Shown here one piece after another: positions 47,253 to 56,327 of a stretch of 64,000 nucleotides of DNA; position 1 is the stretch's first letter; each line of letters opens with the position of its first letter. Source of the DNA: Planctomycetota bacterium (GTDB lineage: Bacteria; Planctomycetota; Planctomycetia; Isosphaerales; Isosphaeraceae). The notes beneath the pieces were generated by a model. It had not been told where the DNA came from. It did no database searches and was given only the letters and a program-made list of their open reading frames with translations. The translations under genes were made by a program, and so were the position numbers. The stretch lies in assembly GCA_028291545.1 (NCBI GenBank), contig JAQGHR010000052.1, forward strand, positions 158,271 through 222,270, given 5' to 3'.

Positions 47253-47567
47253 GAACGTCGTCGACCGGCCGGCGAGCAGGCATGCGCCTTCCCCACACAG
47301 ATCGACGCTTCATCCTAGACGCTCAAGCCTTGCATCTCAACCGAGGACGCCGTTCGGCGAGGCGTGGTCCTGGGAATAACTCACCATCGATTCACACAGT
47401 CTATGATAATCGAAGGTTGCGAGTGCCGTTCGGCGAGCACGCCGCCAGAGGACCAAACGACCGGGTTTGCCCCTCCTTCCCGGCACAGAAATACCCTCAT
47501 GGGTGGTCGGCGTCCTTCTTCCGGGGTTAACCCGACGTCTCGTGACTCGGGCTCCCCGTCGACTCGC
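47253..47567. other. Intergenic region between the hybrid kinase and leuD
   Basis: About 315 bases with no gene. It should hold the promoter of the kinase (minus strand); a possible -10 (CATAGACT on the minus strand near 47400) has no matching -35. Confidence 0.35.
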
Positions 47568-48227
47568 TTAGCTCGACGCCCCGGCCCAGGCTGGCGCGGT
47601 TTTCTCGTAACGGCGGATGGCCGCGTCTTCCAGAAGTGTCTCGGCGATGAAATCCAGTCCTTGCAAGAGGCGTTGCCGATTTTCCTCGGGCACGTCGAAC
47701 GGAAATGTGGCGTCCGATCCATCGGCCTTGTGTACGGTGATCGTCGTCGCCTGAAGGTCGATCGTGGCGTCCGCGCCAAGGCGGACGGCGGAGGCGATCT
47801 GGTTCCACTCGGCGTCGGCAAGCTCGATGGGAAGGAGGCCGTTGTTGAAGGCGTTGCCCTCGAAGATATCGGCGAAGCCTTCGCCTTTGCCGGGGGCGAC
47901 GACCACGCGATAGCCGGCCTGGGCGACCGCCCAGACGGCATGCTCGCGACTGGAGCCGCAGCCGAAGTTCTTGCCGACGACCAGGATCGTCGCGCCCTGG
48001 GCCTCGGGCCGATTGAGCGGGAAGTCGGCCGCTTCCTGGCCGTGATGCTCGGGATCGTCGGGTGACGGAGCCCCGCCCGGCTCGTAACGCTTGTCGGCGA
48101 AGAGCAGGGGACCGTAGCCGGTGCGCTCGACCCGCTTCAAGTACCTGGCCGGGATGATCAGGTCCGTATTCACGTCGGACCAGTCGAGCAGCGCGGCCTT
48201 GCCGCGATAGGTGACGAAGGGTTCCAT
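47568..48227 (-). CDS. leuD: 3-isopropylmalate dehydratase small subunit
   Basis: 219 residues from ATG 48227 with GAGGA five bases upstream. Marks: DVNTDLIIPARYL, the loop VVGKNFGCGSSREHAVWAV, and FADIFEGNAFNNGLLPI. Forms the swivel domain of the isomerase that turns 2- into 3-isopropylmalate for leucine synthesis. It lies downstream of leuC, from which it is separated by a long inverted repeat. Confidence 0.96.
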   Translation of the reverse strand: MEPFVTYRGKAALLDWSDVNTDLIIPARYLKRVERTGYGPLLFADKRYEPGGAPSPDDPEHHGQEAADFPLNRPEAQGATILVVGKNFGCGSSREHAVWAVAQAGYRVVVAPGKGEGFADIFEGNAFNNGLLPIELADAEWNQIASAVRLGADATIDLQATTITVHKADGSDATFPFDVPEENRQRLLQGLDFIAETLLEDAAIRRYEKTAPAWAGASS

Positions 48228-48247
48228 GGAATCCTCGGGGAGAAGAG

Positions 48248-48420
48248 ATTAACCGCCAAGGCGCCAGGAGCGCCAAGGAAGAGGAGAGGAAGAAGAGAAG
48301 GTAGAGGATAAGCGCGGAAGAAAAGAGAGCGGCAAAAATTTGAAAATTGAAATCACTTTGATCAGTATTTAATTCTTCCCTCTCCTCTTCCTTGGCGCTC
48401 CTGGCGCCCTGGCGGTTAAT
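48248..48420. repeat. Long inverted repeat between leuC and leuD
   Basis: The arm 48248-48288 (beginning ATTAACCGCCAAGG) matches the reverse complement of 48380-48420 with one mismatch in 41 bases; beyond one indel the match continues about six bases inward. The loop is about 80 bases and rich in purines. The outer end of one arm supplies the TAA stop of leuC. The internal CGCCAAGG/GCGCCAGG pattern is itself repetitive. A dispersed palindromic element is the best guess. Confidence 0.85.
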
Positions 48421-49825
48421 GCGTTTTCAGCAATTCCCTGACGTCCGCGAAATGCCCCGCCACCGCCGCCGCCGCCGCCATCGCGGGGCTGACCAGATGC
48501 GTTCGGCCACCGGGGCCTTGCCGGCCCTCGAAATTGCGGTTCGACGTGCTGGCCGAGCGCTGGCCGGGCGTGAGCTTGTCCGGATTCATCGCCAGACACA
48601 TGCTGCACCCGGCCTGCCGCCACTCGGCGCCGGCGGCCGTAAAGATCTTATCGAGTCCTTCGGCGACCGCCTGATCGCGGACCTCTTCGCTGCCCGGCAC
48701 GATCAGCGCGCGAACTGTCGGGGCGACCTTGCGGCCCTGAAACACCTTCGCGGCGGTGCGAAGGTCCTCGATCCGGCCGTTCGTGCAGGAGCCGATGAAC
48801 ACGATGTCAACCGGGACCTCGGTGATCGGCGTGCCCGGTGTGAGACCCATGTAGTCCAGCGCGCGGCGGGCATCCTCCCGGCTGGAGAATGGGACGTTCT
48901 CGGGTTCGGGGATGCGCCCGGTGACATCCACGGTCATCGCCGGGTTCGTGCCCCAGGTCACTTGCGGGACGAGCTTCGAGGCATCCAGCACGACGTGACG
49001 GTCGAACGCCGAGGCATCCTCGGTGCGGAGCGCCTTCCACTCGTTGACGGCCGCGTCGAACGCCGCGCCCTTCGGGGCGAAGGGGCGATTTCCGGCCGCG
49101 ATGTACTGGAAAGTCGTGTCATCGGGCGCGATCAGGCCGGCGCGGGCTCCGCCCTCGATCGACATGTTGCAGATGGTCATCCGCCCTTCCATCGACATGG
49201 CCCGGATGGCCTCGCCGAAATACTCGATCACATATCCGGTCCCGCCCCCGGTGCCCAGCTCCCGGATGACGGCCAGGATGATGTCCTTCGGCTCCAACCC
49301 AGGCGCAAGCGTCCCGGTGACCTCGATCCCCAGCGCCCTGGGCTTCGATCCCTGCCACAACGTCTGCGTGGCCAGGACGTGCTCGACCTCGCTCGTCCCG
49401 ATCCCGAAGGCGAGCGCCCCGAACGCTCCATGCGTGCTGGTGTGACTGTCCCCGCAAACAATCGTCAGACCGGGGAGCGTGAGCCCCAGCTCGGGGCCGA
49501 TGACGTGGACGATCCCCTGATGCCCGCTGCCGATGTCGTAAAGGGTGACGCCGAATTCCTTGCAATTGGCCCGCATGACCTCGACCTGTCTGCGGGACAT
49601 CGGCTCGCTGATGACGAGCTGATTATCGGTCGGGATGTTGTGGTCGAGCGTCGCGAACGTCAGGTCCGGCCTGCGTACCGTCCGACCCGTGAGACGAAGT
49701 CCGTCGAACGCCTGCGGGCTGGTGACCTCGTGGACGAGGTGGCGATCGATGTAGAGCAGACTCGCCTGGCCGCGTGTGAGGACTTCGTGGCGATTCCAGA
49801 CCTTCTCGAACAGGGACGCGGGCAT
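48416..49825 (-). CDS. leuC: 3-isopropylmalate dehydratase large subunit
   Basis: 469 residues from ATG 49825. Marks: [47 protein letters not shown], the cluster Cys in [13 protein letters not shown] and in [11 protein letters not shown], and the NRNFEGRQG motif. It holds the 4Fe-4S cluster that activates the hydroxyl group. The last codons run into the inverted repeat upstream of leuD. Confidence 0.97.
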   Translation of the reverse strand: MPASLFEKVWNRHEVLTRGQASLLYIDRHLVHEVTSPQAFDGLRLTGRTVRRPDLTFATLDHNIPTDNQLVISEPMSRRQVEVMRANCKEFGVTLYDIGSGHQGIVHVIGPELGLTLPGLTIVCGDSHTSTHGAFGALAFGIGTSEVEHVLATQTLWQGSKPRALGIEVTGTLAPGLEPKDIILAVIRELGTGGGTGYVIEYFGEAIRAMSMEGRMTICNMSIEGGARAGLIAPDDTTFQYIAAGNRPFAPKGAAFDAAVNEWKALRTEDASAFDRHVVLDASKLVPQVTWGTNPAMTVDVTGRIPEPENVPFSSREDARRALDYMGLTPGTPITEVPVDIVFIGSCTNGRIEDLRTAAKVFQGRKVAPTVRALIVPGSEEVRDQAVAEGLDKIFTAAGAEWRQAGCSMCLAMNPDKLTPGQRSASTSNRNFEGRQGPGGRTHLVSPAMAAAAAVAGHFADVRELLKTH

Positions 49826-50157
49826 CCTGGGAATCCTTATGTGACAACGACGACAGGATCACTCGCGGGCGACGGCGAGCACCAAACGAAGAGCCTTGGA
49901 CGCTCATCCAGGTTCGCCACGCGATATTTGGTTTGAGCCGAATGGTGAGATGCACTCAGTTTACCGTCTGGACTCGAACGAAAGAACCAAGACGTGCGGG
50001 ACCGTTCGATTCCGCGGAGTATCTTGGGACTCCGACCTCACGGTTGCTCCCCGTCGCCGTGCGGGTGAGGATCTCCCAGGCTCGTTCCTGTGGACCTTGT
50101 CGGATCGTTTTCGGAGTGCAGGTCCGGGCCGGCGAGACCTCGGATTCATCCTCGGCG
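49826..50157. other. leuC upstream region
   Basis: About 330 bases between leuC and the end of accC, both on the minus strand. It should hold the leu promoter. I looked for a leucine-rich leader peptide and for a T-box core and found neither. Confidence 0.35.
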
Positions 50158-51522
50158 TCACCCCGCCGGCACTGCCTTGGGCGGGAACAGCACGCGCTCG
50201 ACCCAGGTGGTATCGACGCGACCCTCGGCGAAATCGGGGTTGCGGAAGATGCGTCGGTGGAGGGGAAGCGTCGTGGCAAGCCCTTCGATCTGCAACTCAT
50301 CGAGCGCCCGACGCATCACGGCCATCGCCTCGGGGCGGTTGGGGGCGTGGACCAGGAGCTTGCCGACCATCGAGTCGTAGTTGGGCGGGACGGTGTAACC
50401 GACGCGGACATGGGAATCCCACCGGACGCCGTATCCGCCGGGGATGCGCAGGCCGGTGATCAGGCCCGGAGACGGCCGGAAGTTGTGGTCGGGATCCTCG
50501 CAGTTGATCCGGCACTCGAACGCGTGGCCAATCTGCTGGATATCGGACTGCTTGAGGGACAGAGGCTCCCCGGCCGCGATGCGGATTTGCTGCTTGATCA
50601 GGTCAATCCCGGTCACCAGCTCCGTGACCGGATGCTCGACCTGGATACGCGCATTGACCTCGATGAAATAGAAGTTGTTCTCGGCATCCAGGAGGAACTC
50701 ACACGTCCCCGCGTTGACGTACCCGGCCGACTTGACGAGTCGCACGGCCGCGTCGCAGAGCTTCCTCCGCACCTTGTCCGGCAAGGTGGGGCCGGGAGAC
50801 TCCTCGACCAGCTTCTGATGTCGGCGCTGGAGCGAGCAATCGCGTTCCCACAGATGGATGGCATTGCCGAAGGAATCGGCAAGGATTTGCACTTCGATAT
50901 GCTTGGGGCGATCGATGAACTTTTCGAGATAGACGCTGCTGTCCCGAAACGCGGCCTCGGCCTCATTCTTGGCCGACTGGAGCGAGGCGAGCAGACTCGA
51001 CTCCTCCCGGCAAACGCGCATTCCCTTGCCGCCGCCTCCGGCCGCCGCCTTGATGAGCACGGGGTAGCCGATCTCGCGCGCGACACGCGCCGCCTCGGCG
51101 TCGGAGGTCACCGGGCCGTCGGAGCCGGGAACGCAAGGAACCCGTGCCGCAGCCGCGACGGCCTTGGCCTCGGTCTTGAGGCCCATCTTGCGAATGGCCT
51201 CGTGGGGAGGGCCGATGAACTCGAACTTGCAGGTGCGGCAGACCTCGGCGAAGTGCGGATTCTCGCTCAGGAAGCCATAGCCGGGGTGGATGGCCTGGAC
51301 ATCCGCGACCTCGGCGGCGGCAATGATGCGTGGGATGTTGAGATAGCTCTCCGCACCCGAAGCCTTGCCGATGCAGATGGAGCGATCGGCTTGCTCCAGC
51401 CACGGCGCGCCGCGATCGGCCTGGGAATAGACGGCAACGACCTCGACCCCGAGTTCCTTGCAGGCACGGATCACGCGGAGGGCAATCTCACCGCGGTTGG
51501 CGACCAGGATTCGCTTGAACAT
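50158..51522 (-). CDS. accC: Acetyl-CoA carboxylase biotin carboxylase subunit
   Basis: 454 residues from ATG 51522. Starts [23 protein letters not shown]-grasp glycine loop [33 protein letters not shown] with the catalytic residues; C-terminal [16 protein letters not shown]. Carboxylates biotin on AccB using bicarbonate and ATP for fatty acid synthesis. It follows accB by about 115 bases; the transferase subunits (accA, accD) are not in the window. Confidence 0.97.
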   Translation of the reverse strand: MFKRILVANRGEIALRVIRACKELGVEVVAVYSQADRGAPWLEQADRSICIGKASGAESYLNIPRIIAAAEVADVQAIHPGYGFLSENPHFAEVCRTCKFEFIGPPHEAIRKMGLKTEAKAVAAAARVPCVPGSDGPVTSDAEAARVAREIGYPVLIKAAAGGGGKGMRVCREESSLLASLQSAKNEAEAAFRDSSVYLEKFIDRPKHIEVQILADSFGNAIHLWERDCSLQRRHQKLVEESPGPTLPDKVRRKLCDAAVRLVKSAGYVNAGTCEFLLDAENNFYFIEVNARIQVEHPVTELVTGIDLIKQQIRIAAGEPLSLKQSDIQQIGHAFECRINCEDPDHNFRPSPGLITGLRIPGGYGVRWDSHVRVGYTVPPNYDSMVGKLLVHAPNRPEAMAVMRRALDELQIEGLATTLPLHRRIFRNPDFAEGRVDTTWVERVLFPPKAVPAG

Positions 51523-51636
51523 GTTTTGGAAAGCGCTGGGTGCGGAGTACGGAATGCGAGGGTCGTGGCAGAAGCCATCCGGCGTCTCCCCTTCCCCGTG
51601 GCACCCGGCACTCAACACGCCGCACGCGGCACTCCT

Positions 51637-52125
51637 TTACGCGGGTGTGAGGCGGAACAGGGGCTGCCCGAACTCGACGGGTTGGCCGTTCTTCACGAGA
51701 CATTCCTGGATCGTGCCGGCAATCCCCGCGGGGATGTCGGTGAAGACCTTCATGGCTTCGATGATGCACACCGTCGTATCGGCTCGCACCTGAGACCCCG
51801 GGTTGACGAACGCCGGGGAATCGGGCGAGCCCGACGAGTAGAACGTCCCGACCATCGGGCTCTCGATCACGGCCCCGGCGGGCGTCGCGGCGAGGGGCGT
51901 TGGTATCGGAGCGGTCTCGTGACGGGGTAATGGTACCGCAACCGGAGCTTGCGTTTGGGTTGGCGCCGATCCGGCGACGAAGACCGCTTCCGCGCCCCGG
52001 CGGCGGAGGCGGATTCTATTCGGTCCGTCCCCGAGGTCGATCGCCGTCAGGTCGTACCTCTGCATGAGGCGGACCAGGTGACGGATCGTCTTGACCTCGG
52101 GGCGAACGCTCGGCTCTTCCGGCAT
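51637..52125 (-). CDS. accB: Biotin carboxyl carrier protein of acetyl-CoA carboxylase
   Basis: 162 residues from ATG 52125 with GGAG six bases upstream; the long frame beyond it is noise. An N-terminal helical domain (IRHLVRLMQRYDLTAIDL) leads through a Pro/Ala/Thr linker to the biotinyl domain ending in IIEAMKVFTDIPAG, where the Lys of EAMK carries biotin. Order peptidase-accB-accC. Confidence 0.95.
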   Translation of the reverse strand: MPEEPSVRPEVKTIRHLVRLMQRYDLTAIDLGDGPNRIRLRRRGAEAVFVAGSAPTQTQAPVAVPLPRHETAPIPTPLAATPAGAVIESPMVGTFYSSGSPDSPAFVNPGSQVRADTTVCIIEAMKVFTDIPAGIAGTIQECLVKNGQPVEFGQPLFRLTPA

Positions 52126-52249
52126 GCCTGGCTCCGCGTTTCTGTATGAGGCGAACGCCGCGTGCCCTCCGCATAGGAGGCGTGAGCGCCGGCGTGGGTC
52201 GGTTCGGGCGAATCGGGAAAGCGGATCTTCCCGACATTCCCCCTCTAAG

Positions 52250-53347
52250 TCAATAAGGCGAAAGTGTTTCGATGGCCTTCGGCACGCTCGTGAGGATCTC
52301 GGCTCCATCGGGCGTGACGAGCACGTCGTCCTCGATCCGGATACCTCCCCAGCCCGTACGATAGATCCCGGGCTCGACGGTGAGGACCATTCCGGGCCGG
52401 AGGACGTCGTCGGAATCCGGCCGCAGCCACGGGGATTCGTGGATGGCCAGGCCGATGCCGTGGCCCAGGCCATGACCGAATAGCCCGCCGAAACCGGCCT
52501 CGTCGATCGCCGCACGAGCCACCGCGTCAACCTCGCTCGCCCGCGCGCCGGGGCGGATCGTGGCAATGGCTCGCTCCTGAGCAGCCAGCACGGCCCGATA
52601 GACCCGCGCGAATTCCGTGCCGACCTTAGCGGTGACGAGCATCCGCGTCAAGTCGCTTCGATAGCCCTCGACGATCGCCCCCCAGTCCACCAGCAGGAAA
52701 TCGGAGTCGCCGATCCGCCCGGCTGCCGCCGGCCTCGCATGCGGCAGAGCCGATCCGGGACCGGCGGCCACGATCGGCTCGAATGCAGCCGCCGATGAGC
52801 CACACCGTCTCAAATAATGCTCCATCCCGTCGGCTGCGTCGATCTCCGATTCGTCGAGCCTCAGCCCCGCCCGGAACATCGCGAAGGCACGCTCCGCGGC
52901 GAGGATGGCCCGCCGGATTGTGGCGATTTCTTCCTCGTCCTTGATGGCTCGGAGTGCCTCGACCCGGCCGATGACTCCCCTCGTCGCCACGCCAGGCAGC
53001 GCCGCCCGCATCGTGTCATGGTCCGAGACGAACATCCCGTTCGCCTCGAAGGCGAGGTTGCCGATCCCCAGCTTTCCGACCGCGTCCGCCACGGCGGCCC
53101 AGAGCTTCTGGTTCACCGGGCGGATGTGTGTGGGAACGTCGGGGCACTCGTTCTGGAGTTGCTCCGCGTAGCGAAAGTCGGAGACGGCCAGATCGCGATC
53201 GGCCATGACGATCAGAGCCGTGCTGTCGCCCGAGAAGCCCGTGAGATAACCGACATTGACGACCGTGGAGACGAGGATGGCGCCACATCCGTCGGTCGCA
53301 ACAGTTTGCCGCAAAGCATCACGGCGACGGGAATGTCGGTCGGGCAT
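52250..53347 (-). CDS. M24-family Xaa-Pro-type aminopeptidase
   Basis: 365 residues from ATG 53347 (374 from ATG 53374). The creatinase-like N-domain is followed by the pita-bread catalytic domain with metal ligands in [19 protein letters not shown] (both Asp), [14 protein letters not shown] (His), VLTVEPGIY (Glu) and [11 protein letters not shown] (Glu). It removes N-terminal residues before proline. A peptidase of this type next to accB is a frequent arrangement in bacteria. Confidence 0.92.
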   Translation of the reverse strand: MPDRHSRRRDALRQTVATDGCGAILVSTVVNVGYLTGFSGDSTALIVMADRDLAVSDFRYAEQLQNECPDVPTHIRPVNQKLWAAVADAVGKLGIGNLAFEANGMFVSDHDTMRAALPGVATRGVIGRVEALRAIKDEEEIATIRRAILAAERAFAMFRAGLRLDESEIDAADGMEHYLRRCGSSAAAFEPIVAAGPGSALPHARPAAAGRIGDSDFLLVDWGAIVEGYRSDLTRMLVTAKVGTEFARVYRAVLAAQERAIATIRPGARASEVDAVARAAIDEAGFGGLFGHGLGHGIGLAIHESPWLRPDSDDVLRPGMVLTVEPGIYRTGWGGIRIEDDVLVTPDGAEILTSVPKAIETLSPY

Positions 53348-53374
53348 CGGCGTCGGGCTCAAGGCGAGGATCAA

Positions 53375-53747
53375 GGGCCATCCGGCCCGAAGATCGTAGG
53401 GACTGGCCCGGCCTCGTTCAACCCCGAGTCCATGTCAAGCGCCCGGATTCTCCGCCCAGGGGGAACCGCAGAGTCATGGTTCCGACCCAAGATCCTGGGG
53501 GATGCCTGGCTTCCGTGTGGCCAGGGCTGTACCCAGACCCCGGAATCGGCCGGCCTGTCCACGAGGATTCCGGGGTCTGGGTACAGCCCCCGGCCACACG
53601 GACATTGATGGTGTGACGGCCAAAATTCCGTCTTGGCAATCCTCGGGATTCTCCGGTTCCAGAATGTCCGACCGATTCCCGTACCCGGATCGTCGTGCTA
53701 TCTTGCGTCTCCGGGACCGCTCGTACCAACCACGGAGATCACGACCC
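53375..53747. other. Divergent intergenic region carrying an inverted repeat
   Basis: About 370 bases between the M24 peptidase (minus) and the DUF1080 gene (plus). Apart from the repeat at 53513-53601 I see no feature; promoters for both genes must be here. Confidence 0.4.
53513..53601. repeat. Long near-perfect inverted repeat
   Basis: The arm 53513-53547 (beginning CCGTGTGGCCAGGG) pairs with 53566-53601 with a single one-base difference in length, and the loop is 18 bases. Its location between divergent promoters rules out a terminator for either gene. Different in sequence from the repeats at 9076 and 48248. Confidence 0.85.
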
Positions 53748-54404
53748 ATGCTCGCACGCTTTCTCAAGCCCGCCGCCCTGATCCTGGCCCTTGGCGTCAT
53801 GGCCGTCGCGGCGGAAGAGGGCTCCAAGAGCCTGTTTGACGGCAAGAGCCCGACCGGATGGAAGCTCAACTCTGGCGGCGATCTGCCGAAGGCGAACATT
53901 CAGGAGGACGGCCTGAATCCGCACGGATCGGGCGGATATATCGTCATGTACGAGAAGCCATACAAGGATTTTGTCCTCGACTTCGACTACAAGCTTTCCA
54001 AGGGCTGCAACTCCGGCGTATTCCTCCGCGTCGGCGAGCCCAAGGACCCGGTCTACACCGGACTGGAGATCGCGATTGACGATACCACCGGCACCGGCAT
54101 GCATGACTCGGGCGCGTTCTATGACCTCGTCGCACCCAAGGTCAACGCGCAGAAGCCGCTCGGAGAGTGGAATCACATGACGATCACCGCCAAAGGGACG
54201 AAGATCGACATCGTCCTGAACGGCGAGAAGGTCTCCGACATCGACCTCAGCAAATTCACCGAGACCGGCAAGCGGCCTGATGGCTCGCCGCACAAGTTCG
54301 AGAAAGTCAAGGTTTCCGACTTCAACCGGACCGGTTATCTCGGGTTCCAGGATCACGGTCAGGATTGCTGGTACAAGAACATTAAGATCAAAGCGATGGA
54401 TTGA
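53748..54404 (+). CDS. Secreted DUF1080-family protein (3-keto-disaccharide hydrolase-like)
   Basis: 218 residues from ATG 53748 (GGAG ten bases upstream). A signal peptide (LKPAALILALGVMAVAA) precedes a concanavalin-like jelly roll: SLFDGKSPTGWK is the usual opening, DFVLDFDYKLSKGCNSGVFLRVG the centre and GYLGFQDHGQDCWYKNIKIK the end. The DUF1080 family includes 3-keto-glycoside hydrolases and is much expanded in planctomycetes. The catalytic residues cannot be assigned here. Confidence 0.88.
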   Translation: MLARFLKPAALILALGVMAVAAEEGSKSLFDGKSPTGWKLNSGGDLPKANIQEDGLNPHGSGGYIVMYEKPYKDFVLDFDYKLSKGCNSGVFLRVGEPKDPVYTGLEIAIDDTTGTGMHDSGAFYDLVAPKVNAQKPLGEWNHMTITAKGTKIDIVLNGEKVSDIDLSKFTETGKRPDGSPHKFEKVKVSDFNRTGYLGFQDHGQDCWYKNIKIKAMD

Positions 54405-54698
54405 TCGCGAACCGACGGCAATCGAGCGCCTGCTCGTCGATTCGGTCATCATCGGGCCTACCGGTCGCGATGATGTTCTGTAAGCGAGCATCGCCTCGCA
54501 GGAGGGTTTCCGCGATTCGCGGAACTTGGCAGGGAGAAAACCCGGTTCCTCACAGGAAATCGGGTTTTCCCGCCAGTCGGGCGATCCTGCGAGTACCGGC
54601 CACGGCCGGATCGATCGTGGCTCGACTCTGAATGGGTTCCCGGTATCCGACGTCTCGAACACGCGGGCCGAGGGGCGGGGAGTCGAGTTCTGAAAAAG
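54405..54698. other. Intergenic region after the DUF1080 gene
   Basis: Non-coding. Apart from the hairpin at 54532-54571, nothing specific is visible. Confidence 0.4.
54532..54571 (+). terminator. Hairpin downstream of the DUF1080 gene
   Basis: GGGAGAAAACCCGGTTCCT (54532-54550) pairs imperfectly with 54553-54571; the core GAAAACCCG/CGGGTTTTC is perfect and gives a short T-run in the descending arm. About 130 bases after the stop. Plausible terminator. Confidence 0.5.
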
Positions 54699-54739
54699 AC
54701 GCCGCCCTCGGGTCATGAGGAACGACCCGAGGGCGGCGT
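54699..54739 (-). terminator. Rho-independent terminator of the TPM-domain gene
   Basis: Perfect 16-base arms (54699-54714 and 54724-54739) with a nine-base loop. On the minus strand they are followed by CTTTTTCA, so the hairpin plus U-run ends the transcript of the TPM gene, whose stop is about 40 bases upstream. Confidence 0.88.
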
Positions 54740-54776
54740 GTTGATCGGTCCGTTGCGATCGCGGTCATTCCGTCAC

Positions 54777-55775
54777 TCACCAATCTCCGCCGCCTCCTCC
54801 GCCGTCTCCGCCACCGCCGCCCCAATCGCCACCACCGCCGCCGCCCCAGTCGCCACCGCCTCCTCCGCCGGCGTCACCTCCGCCGCCGCCCCAGTCACCA
54901 CCGAATCCGCCGCCCCAGTCCGCATTTTCCTGCGGAGCGGGATCGACTCCGGTTGAGCCGACATCACCTGCGCCATAGCCGGCATCATGGCCTCGGCCTC
55001 GGAACTGGTCGTACATCCAGTTGCCCGCCATCGCTCCGCCGATCCCGCCGAGCAGACTGGAGAAGAAGCCACCCCCTCCGCCACCGCCACCGCCATAACC
55101 CATCCCGGGGCCGCCCATTCCGGGACCGCCCATTCCCGGACGCATACCGCCAGGGGCGCCGTAGCCGCCGCGACCCGCACCGAACAGGGAGCCGAGGATT
55201 CTCATCCCCACCAGAACGGCCAGGACGATACCACCGATGATCAGGATGAACGTGAACCCACTTCCGCCTCCCTTCTGGGCCGGGACGCCTCGCCGAACCG
55301 GTGCGCCTGCGGCGACCGTCCGGGCCGAGGGGAGCGTCGCCGCCGCCGAGGCGAGAGCCTCGGCACCCTGAATCAGACCGGCATCAAAATCCCCCCGCTT
55401 GAATTCGCTGACGAATGCATTCTTGATCGTTGCTTGTTGCGCTTGATTGAAGCGGCCGCCGCGTTCAAGAATCCAGAATTTGCTCTCCTTCTTCGCCAGG
55501 AGCACAAAAACCTGTGCGTTCTTGTATCGTCGAGCATGCTCGACGGCCACGTCCTGAATGGCGCGGTTGCCCAGGCTATCCACCGTTTCAATGGCGATTG
55601 GATGCCCGTTCGCTTGCTCCGAGCGGTCGAGGATGGCTTGTGCCTGCCGGACCGCCGCTGGCGAGAACATGCCCGCCGTGTCCCGAACTTCCGAGGCCGA
55701 GGCCAGCGCCGTGGTGGCCACCAGGACGAGCGGCACGGCCAGGAATCGCCTTAGGGTGGGTATCGTCGTGGTCAT
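54777..55775 (-). CDS. TPM-domain membrane protein with Gly-rich tail
   Basis: 332 residues from ATG 55775 (AGAGGTGG eight bases upstream; GTG 55787 possible). A signal peptide (RRFLAVPLVLVATTALASA) is followed by a TPM (TLP18.3/Psb32) domain: VRDTAGMFSPAAV, then GHPIAIETVDSL and KFWILERGGRFN. A membrane segment lies near residues 170-190 (FTFILIIGGIVLAVLVGM). The last 140 residues are extremely glycine-rich, with repeated DWGGGGG blocks. Role likely in the envelope; unknown in detail. Its terminator is at 54699. Confidence 0.85.
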   Translation of the reverse strand: MTTTIPTLRRFLAVPLVLVATTALASASEVRDTAGMFSPAAVRQAQAILDRSEQANGHPIAIETVDSLGNRAIQDVAVEHARRYKNAQVFVLLAKKESKFWILERGGRFNQAQQATIKNAFVSEFKRGDFDAGLIQGAEALASAAATLPSARTVAAGAPVRRGVPAQKGGGSGFTFILIIGGIVLAVLVGMRILGSLFGAGRGGYGAPGGMRPGMGGPGMGGPGMGYGGGGGGGGGFFSSLLGGIGGAMAGNWMYDQFRGRGHDAGYGAGDVGSTGVDPAPQENADWGGGFGGDWGGGGGDAGGGGGGDWGGGGGGDWGGGGGDGGGGGGDW

Positions 55776-55941
55776 CTTGGTTGCCACCTCTGGGGGAGTG
55801 GATCGTGTACGTCGCCCGTAAGCGAGCGCCGCATAATGTCATTCTATTCGCTCCGCGGACGAAATACTTGACCCGTGTCCGCATTCGGTATGCCGACGAT
55901 CACGACGGCCAGGCGAATTGCCACCTTCCCGCGGAACTCGT

Positions 55942-56229
55942 CTATGTCTCCGAGATGTCCGCGAACCGGGTGATCGCCACGACTTCGGAGCGACGCACGA
56001 GAACCTGCTTTCGATTGCGGCGGATACCCAGCCGGACGGAGTCGTAGACGTAGTTTTCGCGGGTGATGGGGCTATCGCGGAAGTCGTGCAGGTCGGCGTC
56101 CAGGAGTTGATACAAGAGGTCGTCGGCGGCGACCAGGCGGCCGATGCAGACGTACGGGGAACTCAGGTCGAGGACGACAATCTGTCCGAACAGGCTGTCC
56201 AGGCTGGGAAATGCCGGAGTGCTGGGCAT
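55942..56229 (-). CDS. Small protein with Sm-like strand pattern
   Basis: 95 residues from ATG 56229; GTG 56262 is an alternative and neither has a clear Shine-Dalgarno. The pattern GQIVVLDLSSPYVCIGRLVAADDLLYQL... SEVVAITRFADI is a five-strand barrel-like arrangement that recalls Sm/Hfq or similar small barrels. No family can be named with certainty. Divergent from the next gene. Confidence 0.6.
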   Translation of the reverse strand: MPSTPAFPSLDSLFGQIVVLDLSSPYVCIGRLVAADDLLYQLLDADLHDFRDSPITRENYVYDSVRLGIRRNRKQVLVRRSEVVAITRFADISET

Positions 56230-56327
56230 GGGGAGGACGACTCGAAAGGGGGTTGAGATCACGGGGCGAAATCACCCATCCGCTTCGCCTTGACGGATTT
56301 TAGGGGGGCGGCTATGGTCCCGCCACC

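Noticed and set aside
49826..50157. Leucine leader peptide or T-box ahead of leuC
   Set aside because: No short frame with a run of leucine codons and no T-box consensus was seen on the minus strand.
48392..51930. Two long plus-strand open frames (514 and 665 codons) over leuC and accC
   Set aside because: Both are antisense to clearly identified enzymes and show no domain of their own.
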